A stretch of 64,000 bases of DNA from Cornus controversa (taxonomy: Eukaryota; Streptophyta; Magnoliopsida; Cornales; Cornaceae), in contig CM048848.1 of NCBI GenBank assembly GCA_026545225.1, forward strand, positions 15,799,353-15,863,352. Direction: 5' to 3'. Made by a program: the position numbers and the translations under genes. Below, one piece after another: positions 54,360 to 64,000 of this stretch; positions within the stretch are counted from its first letter, which is position 1; each line of letters begins with the position of its first letter. The notes beneath the pieces are model-generated. The model had not been told where the DNA came from and did not search any database. It was given only the letters and a program-made list of their open reading frames with translations.

Positions 54360-54378
54360 TCCCCCCCCCCCCTCCCCC
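54360..54378 (+). repeat. C homopolymer between two LTR-like blocks
   Basis: A nearly pure C run, very unusual in this AT-rich DNA. It may also be an assembly-sensitive spot. Confidence 0.6.
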
Positions 54379-54451
54379 CAAAACAAAAAAACTTTTTACA
54401 GATAAGGCACTAATGACGGATGGAACAGGAATGTCCAAGTGGAGTTCTTTC

Positions 54452-55289
54452 TTGATATTTTGAATATATTTTGTATACCTTGTATGTGGCTATCCATGCC
54501 AACATGTGGCATGTTGATTCATTATAGTTGTAGTCATAATTGAATTATTAATATTTTTGGACAATATACATGTAATTCACATAGTGACTATAAACTTGGA
54601 AGATCACAATTATGAAATGTATGATTTGGACCTTTTATGTGTGTCTAATGAGGATGATGTATGGATATTGGACTTGTGATTAATGGTGTGTGTAACTTGA
54701 TTCAATGTATGGTAATTATAGATCAAAGTGTTTTAATTGTGTTGCAAGTGTTGTGTGGACGTATCTAAGGAGTTAGAATGATATATGATTGATTCTAGGA
54801 TGTTAGAATAGATTTGAGTGAAAAATGGACCAAGTGTGATGAATTTAGGAAATTCTGCAGAAGGGATTTCGATCATGCGAAATGCCATTTTTGCACAATC
54901 GAAATACCTTCGATTGTGCGAAGCTAGCATCGAGAATTTTGATTGAAGTGTGTCTAAATTCCAGCAGAATTTCGCAAGAACTTCACACATACTTCAATCA
55001 ATCGAAGATTTCGATCATGTGAAACCCTTTTTTCGATTATGAGAAATGAGCTATTCGATTTTGCGAAATCTGCACTTTGATTGTGCGAAATATTTTAGTC
55101 CACATAGTGTTGGATGCATATGTAGGACTAGTTGAGGGGCCATTGAGATTAGTTGATGATGTATTGTAAATATGCATATGTAAGAATGTGATTAATCTTT
55201 CGAGGATAATTAAAGGTTAATACAGTTCACTAGGGTTTAGTGGACGGGTTCACCCACGGTTCCCAGGAGTCAAAAATCGGGGCGTGATA
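54452..55289 (+). mobile_element. Gypsy LTR-like block, copy 2
   Basis: Same outer blocks as 53370-54286, ending AAAATCGGGGCGTGATA. Its middle (54860-55100) holds at least six copies of a different short word related to TTTCGATNRTGCGAAAT in both orientations. Fossil without internal region. Confidence 0.55.
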
Positions 55290-56070
55290 GTTTACTTGCT
55301 CGTTTGCTTAATTTTCTAAATTGATTCAATTTTAAATTCAATTAAAATTAATCAAACACATAAAGCAAGTAAATAAAGTTTAGAAAGACACCAGATATAC
55401 GTGGAAAAGTCAGAACGGGAAAAAACCACAGGTAAGGCTTGTAGCCCGGAGAACCAAATCCACTATCTGGAACAAAGTACAACAGACTTTGTCCCATACT
55501 CACACCTACTCTACTTTGCCTAAAACTTGATGCAAAAAGCCTCAGGATTACTCTTGCGACTCGAAGTCTAATTGTTGCAGAATTTCGATTAACGTCACAA
55601 TCTTTACAGAAGGCTAACTAAAAGAATATGAATACTCCGCAAGTATTCTGTCTCTTTTATAGTGCAATCTTCTTCTCCTTCCTCACCAACGAACAGTTGT
55701 AGAAGAAACCAAATAATTCAATGTTTTGATCAATAAGAAATCTCTAAAGTAGTCTTCGATTGATCAAACAAAGAGAGAGACACACCCTAAATCACTCATT
55801 GTGTATATGTGTGTGCTCTCAAAACATAAACAAAATATAAGAATTTTTGTTTAAAAAATAACTCAAAGCTCTCTCCCTCTAAAACTAGAGTTTTCTAAAA
55901 TTCTTTTAAAAGAATTAGAAAGAAGACATGAGAGTTTATATTGATGATGAAGTTCAGAGATTACTTGGAAAACAAGTTGAAAAATAATTAGGAACGTTTC
56001 CCAACGTTTTTGGAAAGTTTAGAGACCAATCATAATCAAAATAGGACAAACTAAGTCAGCTCGAACATTG
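55290..56070 (-). mobile_element. Possible LTR remnant of unknown copia family
   Basis: Contains ACGTGGAAAAGTCAG and GGGAAAAAACCAC, words found in LTRs of some plant copia elements, and lies between two gypsy LTR pieces. No TG...CA ends or target duplication could be fixed. No coding. Confidence 0.3.
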
Positions 56071-56300
56071 CGACACCCTCCAATTTTCATGTATAAATTA
56101 GCCAGGCTCACACACGAAAGTAGGGGGCTTCATCAACTAATAAATAAACAAGCACATAATACAAAATGTAATAAACAAAGAATTAAATAGTAGAAAAGAA
56201 AACTAATAAATAATAAATTCTAATACCATAAAACTCTAGGTAGTTAATCTATAAATAATACGGAGTAAAAACCAAAATTCTCAATTGAGACTACTTTATT
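56071..56300 (-). mobile_element. LTR fragment of the Tekay-like family
   Basis: The reverse complement matches 33540-33975 closely (ATTTATTATTTATTAGTTTT, TGTGCTTGTTTATT, GTGTGAGCCTGGC), ending GGAGGGTGTCGC. Its left part merges into AT-rich DNA to about 57290 with no clear end. A chance frame at 56522-56803 is low-complexity. Confidence 0.55.
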
Positions 56301-58666
56301 AGTCAGCCCACAGTGGTTCCATCACACATTCCATCAATACATTATGACAAAAATCAGTATAACATATTTAACAATTAATTTAAACAATTCTCACATTTAT
56401 CACTTGATGAGAGGCATCCCATGCCCTATGCATACTCACATTATGTCAAACCAAACATTGTACCAAACATTACCATGTTTTGAAAATTAAATAATCAATA
56501 CACTACACAACTTTAATCATATCATACTAGTTCATAAAATTTAGAAAAGAAATCAATCACACATAAACCCAAGTAATAACATGTGAAAACATTGCACACA
56601 AATTTTAGATAATTACATGAAAATATATAATAAAACAAACATAAAAAATAAATCCTAACATACATTATACAAAATAATAAATATAGCAGCCTATATATAC
56701 AAATAACAAAATGAATACTAGTCCAAAAAGTACATGCGAGCATTATCGTGTGTTCATAACAGCATATATATACATATATAGCACAACAGATGCCCACAAC
56801 CATCTTAATATTGAGAAATTCATATGTGGAGACGGGAACAAAATTTAATCAATTTTTTGAATTTTCATCATTTTCGTCATAAACGCGTTTATGATGATGT
56901 TATGGATGTTTCGAGAGTGGGAAGTAAGTTTAGAAAGTTATTTAAAGATTTTTGAAAGTTTTCAGAAAGTTTAGAGAAGTTTAACTTTTTGGGTCAACAG
57001 GGCCCCGAGATGCAGTCTAGGTGGGCCCAAGAATCAAAAAAAATTTCAAAAAAGTTTATTTTTGGTAATAGACCAAAAAAATTGTTTAAGAGTTAAGGAA
57101 GTGATTTTGTGTCCGTAGGAACTTTCAAAATCAAAAACGGAGGTCGAAAGGGTACGTTAAGTGGCTTAGGGGTATTTTGGTCTTTTTGCGCCGTAGTGAG
57201 TTTTGTGCTAGGTTATGAGTTTTGTGCATAAGAATATATTGTGCATGTTTTGTGACATGCATGTAATTATATGTGATGTAGAATAATAAAATACATCATT
57301 GCAAGGTTTGGGATGTGTGTTGATGCAAGAGGAGAGGCCAATATCATATGCTTCATGTAAAGTTAAGCCTCACGAGCATAATTACCTGACTCGTGATTTG
57401 GAGTTAGCAGCTTTGGTTTTTGCCTTGAGGATTTGGAGGCATTATCTCTTAGGTGAGACCTTCAGATTATTCAGTGACCATAAGAGTTTGCAGTATCTAT
57501 TATCACAGAAGGAGCCGAATATGAGGCAGCGTAGGTGGTTAGAATTCGTGAAAGATTATCACTTTTCCATTCAGTACCACATAGGAAAAACGAATGTAGT
57601 AGCTAATGCACTTAGTCACCGACCCTATGCTAGTCTTTCATCTTTATTTGAAACATAATGGAATGACTTGAGAAGCGTTGATGATTTAGTTGATACTTTT
57701 GTAGTGTGTGTAGTGGTTACATCTGCTATCATTTGGAGGGTAATTGCATATCAACTTACTAACCCGCAGTGCATAGAGAAAGTAACTAAGTTGAAATTTA
57801 GAGAGATACCATTTTATGCAATCGGTACGGATGGAGGATTGAGATACAAGGGGCGGTTAGTGGTTCCTCCCAAGGATGATTTGAGGAGGGCAGTGATGAG
57901 TGAAGCCCATAGTTCTCAATTTTTGGTACACCCATGAGGGGATAAAATGTACTAGGATATGAAGCGACAATTTTGGTGGGCAGGCATGAAGAAGGACATT
58001 GCTATATTTGTTTCTAAGTGTAGCACTTGTCAAATGATCAAGATTGATCACCAGAGACCGCCGGGATCTTTGCAGCCATTACCTATACTAGAGTGGAAAT
58101 GGGAGAGCATTTCTATTGACTTTATTGTGGGACTTCCCATCTTCTAACGAAATTATGATGTTATTTGGGTTATAGTAGACATGTTGACAAAATCAGCTCA
58201 TTTCTTGCCAGTTCGCCCGGATTACACCTCAGAGCAATACACAAAGCTTTACATTGCAGAGATAGTGAAGCTTCATGGCGTGCCTTTGTCCATTATATTG
58301 GATAGAGATTCGAACTTTGTTTTAGGATTTTGGGAGAGCTTTCAGCAGGCTATGGGTACTGCGCTGCATCTCAGTATAACTTATCACCCTCAGACCAATG
58401 GTCAAACTGAGAGGGTTAATCAAATTTTGGAGGATATGTTGTGGGCATATGTACTTGACTTTAAAGGTAATTGAGAGAGTTGTTTACCACTTATTAAGTT
58501 TACCTATAATAATAGTTATCAGAAGACTATTGGTATGGCACCATTCGAGGCTTTATATGGGCTCCCATGTAGGTCGTCGGTGTGTTGGTTGGAGGTTGGA
58601 GAGAATATATTCTTAGGTCCTGAATTCATTAAGGACACCTTATAGAAAGTTGCTCTTATTAGAGAC

Positions 58667-60072
58667 TGATAAGTAATGAATATTGCATATTCAATGCCCT
58701 TAAAATTATATGAATTAGTGTCATAGTAATATTTATTTCATGGTTTTATTAATAATTTTAATCTTTTCAGGATTTCAGGTGATTAAGGGTAATTCTAATT
58801 AATAATGGTGCAATTGGGCTACAGATGGTGTTAGGCCTATTCACATTGAAGATTGGGCCAATTCAGGCCTAAAAAGTCTTGGACCCGTTTTGGTATTCAG
58901 ACCATATCTCCGTACACGATTGTCAAAATGACCCAAACTCTGAATGGGTTGAAGGAAATTCAATTCTGCATAATTTCATATTTCATGAAAATTTCCTAAA
59001 ACAGACGTTTTCATCAACTTTCTGCCTTATTTGCGCAGCTGTCACTTTTTGGACGCAAATGCCACTTTGTGAGGAGTAAGTGCCATTTTCTTATGCGCAC
59101 TTGCCACTTTGGGAAGGCCAGGTGTCCCGTTGGTTTGTTTTCGCAAAGTAAAAATGACGAAATGAAGAAAACTAGGGTATTCTGGAGGGGGGAAGCAGAG
59201 AGAGATATACAGAGGCGATTTGTAACGATACGGGCAAGACGATAGCGACTTCATCATCGTTCAAGCCAGGACCTCCGATCATGAGCGGCTAAACACCATT
59301 CCGGGGAAGTGATGTAACCCTAACCTATCTTTCAATGTATTAGTTTGTATATTAATTTGGAAATTATTTATTTTGTGCATTGATTGTATAACCAAGACAT
59401 AAACAACAGCTGTACTGTTAGTTTTAATTTGAATGGATTATTTCATTGCATATTTACTTTTGTTCTTGTAGAATGAATGCATGTTTACAGTGACTAGGGT
59501 TTAGTTCTTTTCAACTTCTGTGATTTTGTTAAGACAGGTTATACAATAGTTTTCACAGATCATTCAATTTAGAGTTTTTATAATTCGTACTAAGCGAAGA
59601 TGGGTTATCATATCATTAGTTAGTCAGATGTATAGGCCATGCTTAGCGAAGACGAGTTATGCTTAATTGTATGTTGAATGAATCCTCTTGATAGAACTGA
59701 ATTTGGCTTGTAGCCATTCTTTTCTGAATGCATAGATTAAACGTCTCAAATTAGTACAACTTTCATTGTAAGAAGGTTAGTGGTGAAGTCAATTCCCAGG
59801 ACCCTCTATCTCCAGTATCCATCATTTATTTATGTTATTTAATTTCAGCAACTTAATTTAAAAATAAAACAAATTCTCTTTCAATTAAATTAGACAAGAT
59901 CTTGATAGCTTAACAACACAACCAATGTAGTCTCTGTGGGTTCGACCCCTACTCACCACTTTACTAATTTTAGTAGAGTATTTGTAGGGTTTTATAAATT
60001 CTTTTTTTGTCGAGGTGTAAAACAACAACGACATTATTCCATATTATTTTATCTCATTTTGCACGTCGAACA
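58667..60072 (+). mobile_element. Solo LTR, 1.4 kb, inside H
   Basis: TGATAAGTAATG...GTCGAACA, flanked by a perfect GAGAC duplication (58662-58666, 60073-60077) and interrupting the integrase region of H. It contains CTCTGTGGGTTCGACCCC near 59930, a word typical of LTR ends in Athila/Tat-group gypsy elements. Non-coding; the frames inside are chance. Confidence 0.78.
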
Positions 60073-60622
60073 GAGACCGCATGTGGACTGCCCAAAGTAG
60101 ACATAAGAGTTATGCTAACCGAAAGACTCGAGCATTAAAGTTCAAGATGGGGGATCAGGTTTTGCTTAAGGTCTTTCCCATGAAGGGAGTAATGCGGTTT
60201 GGGAAAAAGGGGAAGTTATTGCCTCATTTTGTGGGTCCTTTTATGATTACTAACAAGATTAGGGCGGTAGCGTATAGATTGAAGTTACCAGATACAATGC
60301 ACAGGGTGCACAATGTCTTTCATTTGTCTATGTTGCAAAAATTTCTTAGGGATGATGATACTTATCAGCACATTAAGGTTGGGGAGATTGAGTTGCAGCC
60401 AGATGCAACATATGTGGAACAACCTTACTGTATTATTGATCGTAGGAACCAGATCCTTCATTCCAAGACTATTCCGTTAGTGCGTGTTCAGTGGAGCTAC
60501 CACAACGAGGCAGAATCCACTTGGGAAAGGGAGGATGAAATAAAAGCAAAGTATCCAGAGCTTCTTATTTCAGGTAGGGGGTGAATTCCGAGGACGAAAT
60601 TCCTTTTTTTAGGGGGGAAGAA

Positions 60623-61162
60623 TGTAATACCCCATAATTTTGAGGTTATTTAATTTGAGTTTTTCATTTGTTTATATTGTTTATTTGTGAGTGTTTTAAA
60701 TTCGTTAAGTTAATTTTTGTCAATGTTTTTTCTTTTATGTTTAATGTGGATGTTTTATTTGTGTGATACTAAGTGGTTGGTTGTTTTAAATATGTGTGCA
60801 GTGTTTTTTTCTTTTAAATGCATATTGGGATGAATATATATATATATTTTATTATTTTGGGCTGACTATATTTTATATTGGGCTAAATAGATTTTATATT
60901 GGGCTGAAAATATCTTTATATATATATATATTTTTTTTCTTTTAGTATTTTATTTGTTTAATATTAGGGTTTCAAAAGAAAAACTTCAGCCATTTCACAC
61001 ACACACACACAGAGAAGGGTAGGCACATGAGAAAAGGAGAAAGGCAAGGTTGGGGTTGTTTTCCTTTTTGTTTTGAGTTGCGACTTCTTGTTCGGATTCT
61101 AAAGGCAAGTTCATGCTCTACACCATCCCTTTGATCTTATAAACATGGTATCTTCATGGGTT

Positions 61163-61220
<58 letters not shown>

Positions 61221-61603
61221 TATGTATAGGCGACTGGGTGTACAAGTATTGGTTGAATGTATGCTTATTATATATATATTTTTTGTATTGGTGGCATTAT
61301 CGTACGTCTATACGGCTGATCATATATATAGGTGTTGGGTTTTGAAGTACATATGCTAGTCATGTATATATATGTATGCAGCTGACTACATCTTTGAGTC
61401 TTAGATTATATTGATTATCATATTAACATAGGGCCTGATCATGTGTTTTTGGTTATGGATTACATATGCTAAGTATATATATATATATACATATATATAT
61501 GTATATATATATATATGTATGTATGTGGTTGTCCAGGTCTTTGGGTCTTAGATTACATTGCTTATCATATTAACATTGACAAGTGATCATATGTTTTGTT
61601 ATG

Positions 61604-61661
<58 letters not shown>

Positions 61662-63081
61662 TGATCATGTCCTTGGGTCTTAGATTACATTACTTATCAT
61701 TTTAACATAGGTGATTGATTATCTGTTTGGTTATGGATTACATATGCTTATTATATTAGTATACATGACTGATCATGTGTTTGGTATTGAATCACATATG
61801 CTAATCATATATAAATATATATGTGGCTGACCATGTCTTTGGGTCTTGGATTACATTGCTTATTATATGAACATAGACAACTGATAAAGTGTTGGGTATG
61901 GGATTACCTGTGCTTCATTTATTGTTTTCTTTTTCCATGGCAATCATATGTATATATTTATGCGGCTCATCATGTACTGGGCTTTGGACTTCATATTTTG
62001 ATTTATATTTTTGGCAATCATATACATATATGTGGCTGGGTATCTAAACTTCTGTTGATTTTTTTATAGTTTAGTATAGTGTATACAAAGTGAATAGTAT
62101 TGTGAATCGTGTCAATGAACAACTATGTTTTATTTATATATATTTTTACTTTATTTATTTATTTATTTATTTTTATTTCATAGACTTGATTCCTCTCATT
62201 GGTCTAAATTAATTTATTCTTGCAGTGATTCTGGTATGTCTCATTATATATTTTTAATCATACATTTCAAGTATTTTTTTAAAAGATTATATGTGGAGGC
62301 ATGTCAGGATTGCCTAATACCTAATAAGGTATATGTAAAACATATGTGAAGGCATGTTAGGATTGCCTACTATCTAATAAGTTAAGCACTTACTATGTGT
62401 TCAGGCATATTAGGATTGGCTCTTGTTAAATTTGAAAACTTGTTCTATATTTTGTGACAACGGATGGGTTTGTACGGCATGTGGTATGGTTCTAATTTTG
62501 GGTCATGATGATTGAATGTGAAATTGTATACACATTTATATTTTAATGCTATAACACTGTTCCTATTGGAGATGGTTTGTTTATCGATTCTCTATTGGGT
62601 GGTAGAGAGAGAACTTGCTCGTGGGTCTAACCCACTTTGTTGGTATTTCAGGTTTCATACCGTTTCTACCTCGTGTTATGCCTATAATGTGGATTAGTTT
62701 GGGATACTGTTTTAAATTATTTTATTTTTACTTTTATTGGTTTAGGGGTTCTTGAGTTACAGGATTTCCAAATTGTATTGTTTCGGATTCGTATCTTTTA
62801 ATTAAAAAGTTTATGACTTCGGGGTGATAGAAATGATCTTAATTAATTATTTTTATTTATTTATTATCTCAGTTAAAATTCCATTTTCGCAATTCTTCTT
62901 CTTCTTCTTTTGTCTTTGTATTATGTGCTTGTATGCTATCAAGTGTAAGTATTCCTTATGTTTTTATGTGTGACACTGGTCAACTCATGCGTGAAAATTA
63001 GGAAGTATTTCGAGAGGGTTCATTATGGTTAATGGACGGGTTCACTCTCGAGTTCCGATGACTTAGAATCGAGGCGTGACA
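60623..63081 (+). repeat. 3' LTR of H, about 2.46 kb, with minisatellite
   Basis: An unusually long LTR, as known for Tekay/Del chromoviruses. It includes (TA)n runs at about 61165-61216 and 61608-61657 and four or more tandem units (about 130-165 bp, starts near 61382, 61529, 61660, 61823) built on TCTTTGGGTCTTAGATTACA and CATATGCTAATCATATATA. A second block with the same type of ending follows at 63082-63186. Confidence 0.65.
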
Positions 63082-63186
63082 AATTTTGGTATAAAAATAT
63101 GATATCTAGGTCTTTTGAGGTTTCGAAGTGTGGTTTGATAACAAAATCACCCTCGGTTTTTGGGAGTCGGGAATCGGGGCGTGACA

Positions 63187-63245
63187 CCATATCTCTTATA
63201 CATATAGAAAGCTATAGCAATATATAAATATATATAAAATTTTAT

Positions 63246-63280
<35 letters not shown>

Positions 63281-63530
63281 CATATCACCAATTTCATACC
63301 TATACATATAGAATTTATACACCTAATTAGACCACAATATACACATAATACGTATACGAGGTGATATGTTTTATGGGGCCAAAGGGCTAGAAGAAAGAAA
63401 CTTACCTTATGATTCGCATAGCAACGCCATGTATCGCATCGCGTGTTTGTCTCAGTTTGTCATTCGCAAATGTGCAAGACAAAGGATTAGGGTTTTTGCT
63501 CCTTCTCCCTCTCTTTATCTCTATCTAAAC

Positions 63531-63565
<35 letters not shown>

Positions 63566-64000
63566 TGTACAATAGGGTTTTTCATAAACCCAAAACAAAA
63601 TAGGAAACCTACTTAAAACATAATCGCATAACAGAATCTCGTTACAAATGCGATCAATCATATTGCATTTTATGATCAATCGTATTACATATTATGATCG
63701 ATTGTATGTCAAATTATAATCTATCATATTCTAAAAAAATAGAATTTTATATTTTCCTGAAAATCCTAAAAAACTATTTTTTTTAAAAAAATTATTTGAA
63801 AATGATTGGTTATTACACACATATCAGCGAAAAACAATCGGTTGTGCAAATAAAACAATCGGTTCCTTTTGGCTAATTTTTAGAACATGAAAAAACAGAA
63901 CTATTGTGGACCAGTTGTGAGGTTAAGGCAGCAGGTTCCCTTTGTATAAAATGTGACTTTTTGTTCTAAAACCTTAATTTTTAACCAAGGACTTCATCCT
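63187..64000. other. AT-rich end of window with microsatellites
   Basis: (CA)n(TA)n at about 63246-63281 and (TA)n at about 63534-63560. At 63640-63740 and 63830-63870 short words recur (TATGATCAATCGTAT-like; ACAATCGGTT twice), like the motif clusters in the LTR blocks at 53860-55100. No gene is supported. Confidence 0.45.

Larger units (their letters stand above)
57290..63081 (+). mobile_element. Tekay/Del-like Ty3/gypsy remnant H: pol end plus 3' LTR
   Basis: RNase H 57299-57640 ([31 protein letters not shown]), integrase zinc-binding and core 57680-58620 (FWWAGMKKDIA, CSTCQMIK, TDGQTERVNQ-like), then a solo LTR, then the integrase C-terminus and chromodomain-like tail 60080-60584 (VHNVFHLSMLQKF, TIPLVRVQWSYHNEAESTWE). 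A purine tract AGGGGGGAAG precedes the LTR, which starts TGTAATACCCC at 60623 and ends GGCGTGACA at 63081, followed by a primer-site-like TTTGGTATAA. Gag, protease, RT and the 5' LTR are absent. Broken fossil with a few breaks; age cannot be dated without the second LTR. Confidence 0.82.

Noticed and set aside
54860-55100. CRISPR-like array of short repeats
   Set aside because: Plant nuclear DNA; words are degenerate, in both orientations, without regular spacers, and lie inside an LTR-like block.
56522-56803. 93-codon Cys/Tyr-rich minus frame
   Set aside because: Composition follows the ATAT/ACAT-rich sequence; no domain, no splice context.
58667-60072. Independent gene within the gypsy H region
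   Set aside because: TG...CA ends and the GAGAC duplication identify a solo LTR; frames inside are short and unrelated to known proteins.
61156-61359. Frame starting MGSYIYIYIYIY
   Set aside because: Translation of a (TA)n run; not a gene.

Overview
This is eudicot nuclear DNA from a large, transposon-rich genome. The signs are GT-AG introns, tRNA-derived SINEs, Ty1/copia and Ty3/gypsy retroelements primed by initiator-tRNA-Met, RTE-type LINEs, hAT MITEs and AT-rich intergenic sequence. The species cannot be named from the sequence.

One host gene dominates the window. On the minus strand, eight exons between 50641 and 3286 give an uninterrupted 691-residue protein: a plant tricalbin-3 / NTMC2T5-type membrane-contact-site protein, with an N-terminal membrane anchor, an SMP lipid-transfer domain, one C2 domain, an acidic linker and a hydrophobic C-terminal tail. 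All seven introns are GT-AG and the phases agree throughout. The third exon is a 19-nt microexon. Coding sequence is about 2.1 kb of a 47.4-kb gene body; intron 3 (15.5 kb) and intron 6 (25.0 kb) are mostly retroelements. Upstream of the ATG lie a (CT)12 tract, a TATA-like box and CACGTG/CACGCGTG elements.

Layout. 1-3285: 3' flank with a possible last exon of another minus-strand gene (157-268), an RTE LINE fragment and a hAT MITE. 3286-3941: exons 8 and 7. 3942-28938 (intron 6): a SINE; a gypsy pol fragment split by copia element A; then an older copia (C) that holds copia B in its 5' LTR, a short non-autonomous element D in gag, and copia E between integrase and RT, with E itself holding a solo LTR of the B family; then a LINE 3' piece. 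28939-29767: exons 6, 5 and 4. 29768-45293 (intron 3): a solo LTR, then an old minus-strand copia (G) broken up by another solo LTR, an LTR fragment with a SINE, copia element I, a SINE fragment and an RTE LINE (J). 45294-50641: microexon 3, intron 2 with a 249-bp TRIM and a SINE inside a LINE tail, exon 2 and exon 1. 51435-64000: upstream intergenic DNA with a hAT MITE, several LTR remnants of a Tekay/Del-like gypsy family with unusual internal short-repeat blocks, a gypsy pol-LTR remnant (H) split by a 1.4-kb solo LTR, a minisatellite and long (TA)n runs.

All retroelement copies are treated as fossils. By hand count the paired LTRs differ by about 4% (I, A), 5-6% (B, E) and 9% (D), suggesting insertions over roughly the last one to several million years. 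No unknown gene system was found. The most notable points are the 19-nt microexon beside giant transposon-packed introns in an otherwise intact gene, the layered insertions with readable target-site duplications, and the LTR short-motif blocks.
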